A DNA stretch of 64,000 nucleotides from JACKAQ01 sp965227145 (GTDB lineage Bacteria; Calditrichota; Calditrichia; RBG-13-44-9; J075). The notes under the pieces are model-generated. The model was not told where the DNA came from. It did not search any database and saw nothing but the letters and a program-made list of their open reading frames with translations. The position numbers were made by a program, and so were the translations under genes. Positions 1 to 8,751 of this stretch are shown here, piece by piece (positions within the stretch are counted from its first letter, which is position 1; the number at the start of each line of letters is the position of its first letter). The stretch spans positions 2,728,001 to 2,792,000 of the forward strand of contig OZ245730.1 of assembly GCA_965227145.1 (NCBI GenBank), written 5' to 3'.

Positions 1-456
1 ACCCCACTCGCTGTCGATAATTTCTTCGGCTTCGTTGGGATTGGTTGCCAGCCAGTAATTTTCACCGTTTTTCCAACGCTTTTCGTGCTTGCTCACCAAA
101 TAGCGGAAGTTATCGCCTTCCCATGCAACCATATTATTGCTGTTCACATTTCGCGCGAAATCCGCCCATCCCCAAACTGTGCCGCTGTCGGTTTTGGCGG
201 TGAGGTAAAATCCACCGGAAACAAGGTAACTGTTGCTGCCACCGATCGACTGTCGCACTTCCTCCGCGTTGAATCCCGGCCAATCCAGCCCGTAGGTCAC
301 CCGCCGCCAATCGCTGACCGGCTCGCACTCCTGCGAATGGTAAAAAGTGTGCCACAGCCGCCCGCGATCCAGCGTTACCCGAAAATTTCGCTCCTGCGCG
401 TTAATTCCTGTGATCACAAAAACGACACAGGTCAGACTGATGAAGTAGTTTTTCAT
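1..456 (-). CDS. Secreted protein of unknown function, N-terminal part (runs off the window)
   Basis: An open frame of 152 codons starts with ATG at 456 on the minus strand and stays open to the first base of the window, so the C-terminus lies outside. It starts MKNYFISLTCVVFVITGINAQ, a typical signal peptide with a likely cleavage after INA. The mature part is rich in Trp, Asn and Ser. It contains DWRRVTYGLDWPGFNAEE, a glycine-serine stretch near residue 70, and WADFARNVNSNNMVAWEG near residues 95-115. I do not recognise the family. It is probably exported to the periplasm or cell surface. The same strand carries the GIY-YIG gene upstream, separated by two copies of a palindromic repeat. Confidence 0.75.
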   Translation of the reverse strand, partial: MKNYFISLTCVVFVITGINAQERNFRVTLDRGRLWHTFYHSQECEPVSDWRRVTYGLDWPGFNAEEVRQSIGGSNSYLVSGGFYLTAKTDSGTVWGWADFARNVNSNNMVAWEGDNFRYLVSKHEKRWKNGENYWLATNPNEAEEIIDSEWG

Positions 457-518
457 TGTTCAAATATTCTGTTTATTCGGCTTTCCCGAGAAACGGGACT
501 CAGCCTGACTTATTTTGT

Positions 519-542
519 CACCCTGAGCGCAGTCGAAGGGTG
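519..542 (+). repeat. Short palindromic repeat, family A, copy 1
   Basis: A hairpin with arms CACCCT and AGGGTG encloses the 12-nt loop GAGCGCAGTCGA. A nearly identical copy follows 71 bases on. The flanks TGT upstream and GCT downstream are also shared between copies. Confidence 0.9.
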
Positions 543-589
543 GCTTCTGTTTATCACAATACATATTTCATAATTCGACCAAGTTATGT

Positions 590-613
590 CACCCTGAGCG
601 CAGTCGAAGGGTG
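590..613 (+). repeat. Short palindromic repeat, family A, copy 2
   Basis: It has the same stem arms (CACCCT/AGGGTG) and loop as the copy at 519. It lies directly behind the stop codon of the GIY-YIG gene, which ends at 621 on the minus strand, so it would form the 3' end of that transcript. Confidence 0.9.
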
Positions 614-620
614 GCTGCTC

Positions 621-938
621 TCACTCACCTTTACTTCGAAGATGGCTTGTTTCATTTAAACATGTTGAAAACCGCTTCAAATCATCCCAATTCTTCTGGA
701 TCAGTGCCTCTTTCTTCCGCCTGCTCCAACCTTTAATTTGCTTTTCTCTTTCTATTGCGACGATTGACTGGTCAAACTCATCAACAAACTTTAATTCAAC
801 TGGTCGTTTTGAATAGGTGTAGCATTTTTGGTCAATTCCTTCGTGATGTTCGCTCATTCTTCTTTCAATATCATTTGTGATGCCGGTGTAATAGCTCCCA
901 TCACTGCATTGTAGAATGTAAACGTAGTATTTTTTCAT
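621..938 (-). CDS. Solo GIY-YIG nuclease domain protein
   Basis: A 105-residue protein of the UvrC-N/YhbQ-like single-domain GIY-YIG family, putative Mg-dependent DNA endonucleases of unclear cellular role. YYVYIL at residues 4-9 and YYTGIT at 16-21 are the two signature strands. ERRMSEHH supplies the conserved Arg, AIEREKQIKGW the conserved Glu, and KNWDDL the usual end of the domain. The ATG at 938 is chosen because an upstream in-frame extension to 989 would only translate the family A palindrome (a QAERSRS-type peptide). The last dozen residues are unlike the family. The gene sits between palindromes at 519 and 590 downstream and 961 and 997 upstream, which suggests that gene and repeats may be linked. 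Confidence 0.88.
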   Translation of the reverse strand: MKKYYVYILQCSDGSYYTGITNDIERRMSEHHEGIDQKCYTYSKRPVELKFVDEFDQSIVAIEREKQIKGWSRRKKEALIQKNWDDLKRFSTCLNETSHLRSKGE

Positions 939-960
939 AGTGCTAATAGTTATGTTGTTT

Positions 961-982
961 AGGCTTCGACTGCGCTCAGCCT
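961..982 (-). repeat. Short palindromic repeat, family A, inverted variant
   Basis: AGGCT and AGCCT form the stem around the loop TCGACTGCGCTC, the reverse complement of the loop in the other copies. The stem therefore differs from CACCCT/AGGGTG while pairing is preserved. It lies 14 bases before copy 3 in the opposite direction. Confidence 0.85.
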
Positions 983-996
983 GACACAATATTTGT

Positions 997-1020
997 CACC
1001 CTGAGCGCAGTCGAAGGGTG
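997..1020 (+). repeat. Short palindromic repeat, family A, copy 3
   Basis: Stem CACCCT/AGGGTG with loop GAGCGCAGTCGA, as in the copies at 519 and 590. It lies directly downstream of the stop codon of the TonB-dependent receptor gene (stop at 1027-1029, minus strand). Confidence 0.9.
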
Positions 1021-1026
1021 GCTGCT

Positions 1027-3966
1027 CTAAAACTGCATCCCGAACGAAAAGAACACCTGCCGGGGAATATTTTTATAAACCTGGAAATAATTATACAGCC
1101 GCACATCGCGAACGGGATTGTTATCCGCATCCGCATACGTTGCGCCGCGCAACACCCAGCGATCGAGTTCTTCCGATCCGCTGATCGGGGTTAAGTGTTT
1201 GTTATCAAATAAGTTGAGGATGCGCATGCCCATCGTGAAATCGTAATCGAGCCAGCGCAGCTTTTTCTCCAATCGCAAATCGGTTTGCGATTCCAGCGGG
1301 TAACGGCGATTGTTGCTCACATCATTTTGGAACTGGAAATCCGGTGCCCAAAAATACGGCACACCGCTGCTGACCCGGTAAATCACGCTCATCGAGAAAT
1401 TTTCCAACGGATGAACGCCCAACCAACGGAATCCGCCATGTTTGGGCATCGCGTAAGTGAGATACATATTGAATCGACCGGAGCGATCTTCCGGCGCGAG
1501 AAAATCCGCTGCAGAATATTGGGTTCGCTGCAGCGTGATATCCGATAGATTTTCGCCGATCAAACGCGAGCCGAAATTCCCATTTTTGGTTTGGCTGATC
1601 GCATACGAAAACTGGTAGCGCCAGCGCCCGTCCGTCCGATTCCGGAAGGTTACTTCCACGCCTTGCGAATTGCCGTAACCGTTATTTTCGTAAGTGAGAT
1701 AGGTATCCTGCAAGTCCTCCAGCGGACGCGCCGCAGAAACCGAGCCGGTGGTCGCATCCACATAAACCACGGAAATCTGGTCTTTCAAATCATTATAATA
1801 GGTGACGATATCGAGCTGGTGAGTATCCCACAAATTATGCTGCAATCCCACCTCATAATTGATGCTCAATTTGGGCTTGAGGTTGGGATTCCCATAGCTG
1901 CCCCAGCCATTGTAGGTTTGATTGTCCAACGCCTGATTAAACGAGGGCATCGATCGAAAGTGACCGTATTGCACACGAAACGCGGTTTTTTCCGCAATCG
2001 GAAATGAAATGCCTGCACGCGGTGAAACCGTCACCCGCGTTTTGGCCGGTTCCGTTTCCGGATTGCCGACATCCTCCGATCCGGTTGCCGGATAGAACAC
2101 CCGATAGCGATCGACCGGCACATCCGCGCCAAAATTATAGGCATCCAGCCGCGCGCCGAGGTTCGCCACCATTCCGGCAAACTCCAATTTATCCTGAACG
2201 TATCCTGCAGAATACCATGTTTTAGCTTTGTAATTAGTTGCGAATCCGTTTCGCCAGATAAACGCGGAAACCGCTAGCGATGATGATGCGTTGTAATTCT
2301 GATCCATCGTCCACGACTCGATGCCGATTTTCAGCAAATTGGTTTTGCTGAGTTGGGAGGAAAAGCTCATTTTGCCTTCCCAATAATCCGTGATCGATGC
2401 CTGATTGTAAAGCCGCGACCATGTGAAATACGGACGATATTTTTCGAACCACGGACCGGGATCTTCCAACACACGATCATTTTCCGGTAACCGAACATCT
2501 TTCGCAGTTGCGGGTGTCGGCGTTTGCAGCGCGTACAGCGTTTCGCGCTGATGCGTAATCGTTGCTTCCAGATACGATCGCGGCGACGCAATAAATTTAT
2601 ACGACAGCCCCTGTGCAAAAACGGTTTCCTCCCGCGGCGAGTCGTAAACCAACGTATATTTTCGTTTAGCGCCTTCGATGCCCCACAACCCCGACCAGCG
2701 GATATCATCCGAACCGCTGCCCATTCCCGAAAGGAAATTCTGATAAAGCCCGGTCAATTTAAATTGATGGGATGGATGCGGTTTAAAACTGAGCACCAAC
2801 GAGTAGTTGTCCAATTCCTGAACCCGTTCCACGGTGGGTAAACGGGTCGGTTTGTTTTTCATTTCGCCGCTGAAAAAGAAAGTTACTTTGTCACCGTTTT
2901 TGCCGAGCGGTCCGCCAAAACTGAATAAATAACGGGTGTAGGGATCTTTTGTATAATCGTATGCGCCCAAAATATTGTCATCGGATGGCGTGTGATTTTT
3001 TGCCCAAAGTTCGTAATTTCGCTGTGCCGCCGCGGTGTTGACAGCACCGGTTGTATCATTTTGATAATAGGGATACCACGCTCCCACGTTCCCCCAACGA
3101 TTCCACTCAAACTGTTGTTTTGAATAAATATAGTCGCCCCAATGATATTGGCCGGCCGGGCGATATTCGGCGATAAATCCGCCATTGAAAGTTGCGCCGC
3201 CATCTTTCATCACCACATTCACCACGCCGGATTGCGCATTGCCATACTCCGCGTTAAAACCGCCGGAAACTACTTCCAATTGCTGCACCGCCAATGGATT
3301 GATGTCGTATTTCCAGCTATTTTCGGCTTTGTCGCCGGTGCCGTATGCCGGAATACCGGTGTTCGTATTCAGACTTTTAATACCGTTGACGTTGAAATTC
3401 ACTTCATATTCGCCGCCGCCGCGCACGCTGATGGTGCCGTTCGCGTTGCGGTTGATGCCGGGCGACAGCTCCATCACATTCCGCAAACCCTCCACCGGCA
3501 AATCTTCCACTTCGTCGCCGCCGTAATGTGTGGATGAAAATGTTTTGTCGATTTCCACAATCGGGCGCTCCGCTTCGACCGTCACTTCCGTGCCGATATC
3601 CACCGTTGCGGAACTTAATTTGGCGTTGTAAGTGGTTGTCCGGTCGATGTTTACCAACAGATCTGTAACCGTAAGTGCAGAATAACCAATATATTCGAAG
3701 TGCAGCGTATGGTTTCCCGGCGGCGCGTTGAGGATGACGTAATAGCCGTCACCATCGGATGTTGCGCCTAAAATCGTTCCCTCAATCAACACATTTACCC
3801 CGACCAACGCTTCCCCGTTTTGCGCATCAGTGATCACACCGGTTATTTTTCCGGTCGTTTGTCCCGGCAGTTGTATTGAACCGATCAACAAAAAAACGAC
3901 AGCGAAAAGCAGCAGCGTTTTCTGCTGGCGTAGGGATTTTTCAATTGTTTTGTTGCTGAATGACAT
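1027..3966 (-). CDS. TonB-dependent outer membrane receptor with carboxypeptidase-regulatory-like domain
   Basis: A 979-residue outer membrane receptor for TonB-driven uptake of a substrate that cannot be read from sequence. A signal peptide (KTLLLFAVVFLLIGSIQLPGQ) is followed by a CarboxypepD_reg-like beta-sandwich at about residues 35-115 (GKITGVITDAQNGEALVGVNV). Then come the plug (about 125-250, with GGEYEVNFNVNG and GFNAEYGNAQSGVVNVV) and a long beta-barrel ending in an aromatic residue (FFSFGMQF), as expected for Bam-dependent insertion. ATG 3966 is preferred; ATG 3978 is also possible and neither has a clear ribosome site. It lies 77 bases after a GHL10-like lipoprotein gene on the same strand, so the substrate may be a glycan fragment. 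That link is inference. Confidence 0.9.
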   Translation of the reverse strand: MSFSNKTIEKSLRQQKTLLLFAVVFLLIGSIQLPGQTTGKITGVITDAQNGEALVGVNVLIEGTILGATSDGDGYYVILNAPPGNHTLHFEYIGYSALTVTDLLVNIDRTTTYNAKLSSATVDIGTEVTVEAERPIVEIDKTFSSTHYGGDEVEDLPVEGLRNVMELSPGINRNANGTISVRGGGEYEVNFNVNGIKSLNTNTGIPAYGTGDKAENSWKYDINPLAVQQLEVVSGGFNAEYGNAQSGVVNVVMKDGGATFNGGFIAEYRPAGQYHWGDYIYSKQQFEWNRWGNVGAWYPYYQNDTTGAVNTAAAQRNYELWAKNHTPSDDNILGAYDYTKDPYTRYLFSFGGPLGKNGDKVTFFFSGEMKNKPTRLPTVERVQELDNYSLVLSFKPHPSHQFKLTGLYQNFLSGMGSGSDDIRWSGLWGIEGAKRKYTLVYDSPREETVFAQGLSYKFIASPRSYLEATITHQRETLYALQTPTPATAKDVRLPENDRVLEDPGPWFEKYRPYFTWSRLYNQASITDYWEGKMSFSSQLSKTNLLKIGIESWTMDQNYNASSSLAVSAFIWRNGFATNYKAKTWYSAGYVQDKLEFAGMVANLGARLDAYNFGADVPVDRYRVFYPATGSEDVGNPETEPAKTRVTVSPRAGISFPIAEKTAFRVQYGHFRSMPSFNQALDNQTYNGWGSYGNPNLKPKLSINYEVGLQHNLWDTHQLDIVTYYNDLKDQISVVYVDATTGSVSAARPLEDLQDTYLTYENNGYGNSQGVEVTFRNRTDGRWRYQFSYAISQTKNGNFGSRLIGENLSDITLQRTQYSAADFLAPEDRSGRFNMYLTYAMPKHGGFRWLGVHPLENFSMSVIYRVSSGVPYFWAPDFQFQNDVSNNRRYPLESQTDLRLEKKLRWLDYDFTMGMRILNLFDNKHLTPISGSEELDRWVLRGATYADADNNPVRDVRLYNYFQVYKNIPRQVFFSFGMQF

Positions 3967-4043
3967 GATGAAAACCATCAAGTTGGTTTAGAAATCGTGC
4001 TATTTTAATTTCGAAATTCCTGTTTCGTCAGAAATTTGCACAT

Positions 4044-5174
4044 TTATTTTGCCGGTTCCGTGTAAACGGTTTTGAGCAGCAGCTTGGCCAATTCGTCGTT
4101 ATTTTCCCGCAAGCCTTCGTAAAAGAAAAACACTTCCCCGTTGAATCCTTTAGCGCGATGATACTTTATTGCCGCAATCAAATAGTCACCTGAAATGCGG
4201 TATTTGCCAACTTTCACCAACATTCCGGCAAAAATTTTGCGCTGCTGATCCGGATTGGTCCCCAAAAATTCCATTCCCAAAGCGTCCACAGTTTGTTTGT
4301 ACTGATCGAGTTCGTAACGGTAAATTTGGGGAATAATTTCGTCCGCATAACCGTTTTTCAACCAGTTTGGCCAATCCTGCAAATATTCGTCAAACGACCA
4401 CGGATACACGCTCGGTGCCCACGAAACCGCGATATCCGGCTTCCGCGATTTTACAGAATCGTGCAATTTTTTTGCAAACGTATTCAACTTGTCACCGCGC
4501 CAGCGCTGCCAGTGCAAATCGCGAAAATCGTGTGGCGGCGGATTTCCGCCGTTTTCTGCGCGATAGAGGCTGTCGGTAACATCCGAATAGCCGCCTTCGA
4601 TGGGTTGTGCCGGTAAACGATCATCACCCTGAATGCCGTCAACATTATATTTATCAACAACTTCCGTCACCAGATCTATCATAAATTGCTGCACTTCGGG
4701 ATGATAGGCGTTCATCCATTCGAACCCGTTTTTGGTGAGCAAATTGCCATCGCGATCCCGCGCTGCCCACTCTGGTTTAATCTTCAGCAGATAACCACCA
4801 TTCATTTGATACGACGATGAAAAGCCAAATTCAAACCACGGAATCACCCGCAACCCATGACGATGCGCCGCCTCAATCACTTCCTGCAACGGGTCGCGCC
4901 CGACATATCGCGGATCGATCGGATCGCCAAATTCTCTGGTCATCACATCGCTGGGAAACAGTGTGTGCGCCTTATTCCAAACCACCGGATACACCGTATT
5001 AAAATGGTGATCTGCCAAAAATTGCATCGCTGCTCCTATCGCAGATGTGCTGGATAAAACATCGCTATCCACATTGGTCAGCCACACGCCGCGCAACTCA
5101 TTCGGTTGCGGCTGGGCACCACATGCCATTGCGTAAAATAGTATCAGAAATACAAATAGGTAACCAGATTTCAT
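4044..5174 (-). CDS. Glycoside-hydrolase-like GHL10 (DUF187) lipoprotein
   Basis: A 376-residue protein of the glycosyl-hydrolase-like 10 family (PF02638), TIM-barrel enzymes proposed to act on glycans. The N-terminus is a hydrophobic export signal ending FYAMACGAQ, so it is probably a lipoprotein or is cleaved after the signal. ELRGVWLTNVDSDVL near residue 27 is the family's characteristic first strand. Further family features are YPVVWNKAHTLFPSD, HGLRVIPWFEFGFSS, NVDGIQGDDRL and ISWAPS-like (VSWAPSVYPWSFDEYLQDW). The length is normal for the catalytic domain alone. ATG 5174 overlaps the stop of the upstream FAD oxidoreductase gene by four bases, which points to translational coupling. Confidence 0.88.
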   Translation of the reverse strand: MKSGYLFVFLILFYAMACGAQPQPNELRGVWLTNVDSDVLSSTSAIGAAMQFLADHHFNTVYPVVWNKAHTLFPSDVMTREFGDPIDPRYVGRDPLQEVIEAAHRHGLRVIPWFEFGFSSSYQMNGGYLLKIKPEWAARDRDGNLLTKNGFEWMNAYHPEVQQFMIDLVTEVVDKYNVDGIQGDDRLPAQPIEGGYSDVTDSLYRAENGGNPPPHDFRDLHWQRWRGDKLNTFAKKLHDSVKSRKPDIAVSWAPSVYPWSFDEYLQDWPNWLKNGYADEIIPQIYRYELDQYKQTVDALGMEFLGTNPDQQRKIFAGMLVKVGKYRISGDYLIAAIKYHRAKGFNGEVFFFYEGLRENNDELAKLLLKTVYTEPAK

Positions 5175-7060
5175 GAGCGACCTTTATTTATTGAATGCCA
5201 GATTTGCTCCGTTCGCATGGCAAACGGTTGAAAAACCGAATCGATAATCATCGCAAATTCTTCGCGAGAGACGGGCTTATCCGGCGCAAACTGCGGTGGT
5301 TGAACCCAATTCACTCCAAAACCCCGCTCAAACAAGAATTGGATTGCCGGGAAAAACCGATGCTTTTCCGGTACATCATCAAAGATGGCATTTTGAAGCC
5401 GGACAGGTGTTTGCCCCAATAATTCCCAAACGATTTGGGCAATCATCCCTCTGGAAAGCGAAAAATGGGGACTTTTGAGTTCGATACTGAGTTGCGTCAA
5501 CCGAAATCTATCGATGATTTTTGACAACGTTTCTGCGGCATCAGCCAATGAAACCGGTTTTTCGGGATCGAACCGCAGCTGGTTTTCCCAACCGGATGGC
5601 AGCGGAAATCCGGTCATCCAACCGCATAACCCGATGCGCTGAATCGCCTGAAATGATTTTTCGTTTGGCGAAATTTCCGCAAACGGCATCAGCCAGCAAC
5701 CGGCATCGAGCAACGTTTGCTGTAACTCGCGAATGTTTACATTTTTAGGTTGAATATTTTGTTGAACACAGATCGCAGCAGCAGCACCGGCAGCTTGCCC
5801 GATTTGCATCACCACGGGTTGCAATCGCGTGCAACCGTTTACGATGTGCGTCACCGAAATGCTTTTTTCCGCGACCAGCAGCCCATCCATTTCCGCCGGC
5901 ACCAAACAGCCAAACGGCACGTTGAACGCGGGAATTTGTGGGAATTCCTCAATTATATTATGCGGATGTTGTTTGTGGTGATGGTCGAGCGGATAATCGC
6001 CAACGGCGATACCATCAGGGAAATACGAAAATTTGTAAGGCAATTCGATGTGATTTGACGTCAACCGGACAACGCCTTTGACGCGCCGACTTTCGCGAAT
6101 ATAGGGAATAAACGGGAGCAAATCCGGTGTCGGGAATTCATCCTCGGCAAGTCCGAGATGAGGCATCCCCAATTCTGTCTGGATAAAATAAACAAAGCCA
6201 AGTGTATGATTTTTAGCGATTTGCAGTTTTGATTTGCGTTCGTCTGTCGTCGCAGTTGTGAGATCCAAAAAATAATCGTTGCCGTTATTAGGCCAATTAA
6301 TCATGAATTTATTGTTTGGCAAACGACCGTATTCGAGCATTTGTTTAGCATCAACAGAGTCGGGGTTTCCACCTGTTTCCCGGCAGCAGCCGCGATATTT
6401 TTCCGGATGATAGCCGGGCGGTTGGGGAATTGTTTTATCTGAATCTGCGCCGAAATCTTTCAAAATGGCAACGTATGTCAAATCCTGAATAATGTTATCC
6501 GGCTGTTCCGGAGCAAAATTTTCGCCCGATTCTGCGCGACTGTCCCTGCCCAAATCGAATGTGCAACCGGCGCCGGCCAAACCATCACCATATTCGGTAG
6601 CGTCGATGGTGATGCCTGCCTCGCATCTCAACAAAATTCCAAATGTATCCGAAAATTCTGCACCCAACACGCGATTACCGTCTGTGATCATACCACGTAA
6701 ATTCAGTTTAAACAACACTTTCAGATTCGCTTCATTCCGCGTCATTTCTCGAAGTATATCTGCGCCAACTTTGGGCTCAAAACAACAATTGCTCACCCAA
6801 CCAGTCGCCAGTTTTTCCAAACTGCCGTAATGTTCCGCCAGTTTTTCGCGAAATTCGCCCCACAAACCAGATGGCAAGCGATGATTGCCATCAACGCAAC
6901 TTACGCCTGCGGCGGTCAACATGCCTCCCAACCACGGCGAAGATTCGACCAAAACAGTGTTCGCCCCCATTCGCGCAGCCTGAATTGCTGCACAAACACC
7001 GCTGGCACCACCACCGATGACCAGAACATCGCAAAATATCGTTGAATTACTGTGGTTCAT
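5171..7060 (-). CDS. FAD-dependent oxidoreductase (PF12831 type) with C-terminal SLH-like repeats
   Basis: A 629-residue flavoprotein. The FAD-binding Rossmann motif GGGASG is at residues 16-21, followed by AAIQAARMGANTVLVES with the acidic end of the second strand. SPWLGGMLTAAGVSCVDG and LVAEKSISVTHIVNGCTRLQP are typical of the FAD_oxidored family found next to glycan-degradation genes. After about residue 460 there are two S-layer-homology-like segments: LRFDPEKPVSLADAAETLSK and, near 570-615, FDDVP...FLFERGFG...FAPDKPVSREEFAMII. No signal peptide is visible, which is odd for an SLH-bearing protein. It heads an operon with the GHL10 gene through a four-base overlap. The substrate is unknown. 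Confidence 0.85.
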   Translation of the reverse strand: MNHSNSTIFCDVLVIGGGASGVCAAIQAARMGANTVLVESSPWLGGMLTAAGVSCVDGNHRLPSGLWGEFREKLAEHYGSLEKLATGWVSNCCFEPKVGADILREMTRNEANLKVLFKLNLRGMITDGNRVLGAEFSDTFGILLRCEAGITIDATEYGDGLAGAGCTFDLGRDSRAESGENFAPEQPDNIIQDLTYVAILKDFGADSDKTIPQPPGYHPEKYRGCCRETGGNPDSVDAKQMLEYGRLPNNKFMINWPNNGNDYFLDLTTATTDERKSKLQIAKNHTLGFVYFIQTELGMPHLGLAEDEFPTPDLLPFIPYIRESRRVKGVVRLTSNHIELPYKFSYFPDGIAVGDYPLDHHHKQHPHNIIEEFPQIPAFNVPFGCLVPAEMDGLLVAEKSISVTHIVNGCTRLQPVVMQIGQAAGAAAAICVQQNIQPKNVNIRELQQTLLDAGCWLMPFAEISPNEKSFQAIQRIGLCGWMTGFPLPSGWENQLRFDPEKPVSLADAAETLSKIIDRFRLTQLSIELKSPHFSLSRGMIAQIVWELLGQTPVRLQNAIFDDVPEKHRFFPAIQFLFERGFGVNWVQPPQFAPDKPVSREEFAMIIDSVFQPFAMRTEQIWHSINKGRS

Positions 7061-7165
7061 TTTTGCTGATTTCCGAAGCGTTGTTTAGTTGCGTTGCAAG
7101 CTGGAATCGCCGTGAATTTGACTGCCGCTGCAATATAATGGAAAAACTATTTGAATTTCAAGAGG

Positions 7166-7190
7166 AAAGTTAGTAAAGTAAACTAACTTT
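7166..7190. promoter_or_regulatory. Inverted repeat in the divergent promoter region
   Basis: AAAGTTAG and CTAACTTT form 8-bp arms around a 9-nt spacer. A third CTAACTTT half-site lies at 7221-7228, just before the start codon at 7237. The site sits between the oxidoreductase operon on the minus strand and the permease/hydantoinase operon on the plus strand, so it could control both. No regulator gene is adjacent. Confidence 0.5.
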
Positions 7191-7236
7191 CTAAAATATT
7201 TCGATATTTCGAAAATTTTGCTAACTTTGGCGCATT

Positions 7237-8709
7237 ATGGAATGGTTACAATTAGCTCTGATGATCGGCGTTTTTTTGCTTATGGCGCTGCTGATGTTTT
7301 TCCGGATAATTCCGGCGTTGATAGCCCTGCCACTGATGGCGTTCGGGATTCCGCTTGTTGCCGGTGTATCAATCGATGATACCGTGCAACATGTCATCGG
7401 CGGCGGCGCTACCCGGCTCGCGAACGCCTACACTGTTGCCCTGTTCGGCTCGATGCTCAGTATTTTGCTGCAAAAAACCGGCGTTGCGGAACAATTTATC
7501 AAAAAAGGCGCGGAGCTATCCGGCGATAATCCGTGGTTTATTGCGATTATCATGCTATCGTTAATCACGATGCTATTTACCACACTCGGCGGATTGGGCG
7601 CGATTATTATGATTGCCACGGTAGCGCTTCCGATCATGTCATCGGTCGGCATCGGTTCGATGACTGTTGTGGGCATTTTTCTGTTCGGATTGAGCATGGG
7701 CGGTATTTTGAACGCCGGAAATTGGGCGCTGTATATTGATGTAATGAAACTCTCCCTCGATCAGATTCGCCCGTTTGCGTTGACGATGTTCGGCATCACT
7801 TTTGTCGCTTCGCTGGTGTATGTGACTGTGCAGTTGTATCGCGATGGGCACGATCTTAAATTAAAAAAAATCATAGGTTTAAGCGCGTCAATTATTGCCG
7901 TTGTTCTCGGCGGCGGTGTGATTTATTTGCTCCTGCCAACCGAAACACAAAGTGCTGTTCAATCTGCATTTCAAATGATGTTGAGCGGTTTAAAACAACT
8001 CGCCGCCGCCGGAATGATGTTGTTAGTACTGACTACTGTTTTTCAACGATTTATCCGCAACAATCGCAGCGAAACCGTCGGGTGGACAGCCTATTTCACG
8101 CCGATAATCCCGTTATTTTTGATCCTTATTTTCAACGTCAATTTTATTGCCGCATTTATTTGCGGACTGGTTTACGGATTTATCGCGACATTCCGCAAAG
8201 GCAGCCTGAATATTTTTGTGCAATCCGTGCTGGAAGGCGGCGCTGTGGTGATGCCCGCAATTGTGCTGATGCTGGGCATCGGGATGTTGCTGAACGCGAT
8301 TATCGGTCCCGGCGGCGCGTGGAATGCGACACATCCGGATGGCTGGCCGGTGCTGAATTTGCTCAAACCGGTGATGGCGCAAATCGTTCCTGAACATGGG
8401 TTTAGCTACATTTTATTATTCGGATTTGCGGCACCGTTAGCGCTGTATCGCGGACCGCTAAACGTTTGGGGGATGGGCTACGGACTCGCAGCGATTTTTT
8501 TAGCCAGTGGCATGCCCGCCGCCGCAGTGATGGGGCTGATGCTGGCGGTGGGACAGGTTCAGGGCATCAGCGATCCGACCAACACCCACAATGTTTGGCT
8601 GGCAAACGAGATGCAGCAGGATGTCCAAAAAGTGCTCTGGAATACCCTCCCCTACACCTGGATTTTGGCTGTGTTGGGTTTGGTCGCCGCAGCGCTGATG
8701 TTTTATTGA
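7237..8709 (+). CDS. Multi-pass permease, ion-transporter superfamily (citrate/gluconate-like)
   Basis: A 490-residue inner membrane protein with about twelve hydrophobic segments and a central charged loop (YRDGHDLKLKK, about residues 205-215) that separates two halves. LFTTLGGLGAIIMIATVALPIM in the first half and the Gly/Pro-rich LFGFAAPLALYRGPLNVWGMG and VQGISDPTNTHNVW in the second resemble the repeated substrate-binding hairpins of CitMHS/GntP-type transporters. I cannot assign a substrate. It heads a plus-strand operon with the hydantoinase-type gene 42 bases downstream and a sodium:solute symporter, so it probably imports the compound handled by that enzyme or exports its product. Confidence 0.7.
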   Translation: MEWLQLALMIGVFLLMALLMFFRIIPALIALPLMAFGIPLVAGVSIDDTVQHVIGGGATRLANAYTVALFGSMLSILLQKTGVAEQFIKKGAELSGDNPWFIAIIMLSLITMLFTTLGGLGAIIMIATVALPIMSSVGIGSMTVVGIFLFGLSMGGILNAGNWALYIDVMKLSLDQIRPFALTMFGITFVASLVYVTVQLYRDGHDLKLKKIIGLSASIIAVVLGGGVIYLLLPTETQSAVQSAFQMMLSGLKQLAAAGMMLLVLTTVFQRFIRNNRSETVGWTAYFTPIIPLFLILIFNVNFIAAFICGLVYGFIATFRKGSLNIFVQSVLEGGAVVMPAIVLMLGIGMLLNAIIGPGGAWNATHPDGWPVLNLLKPVMAQIVPEHGFSYILLFGFAAPLALYRGPLNVWGMGYGLAAIFLASGMPAAAVMGLMLAVGQVQGISDPTNTHNVWLANEMQQDVQKVLWNTLPYTWILAVLGLVAAALMFY

Positions 8710-8751
8710 AATAATTCAACATCAAAATAAACAACTATTTATTGATCAAAA

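Noticed and set aside
85..573. A 162-codon plus-strand frame at the window start
   Set aside because: It runs opposite the open signal-peptide-bearing frame on the minus strand and ends inside the palindromic repeats.
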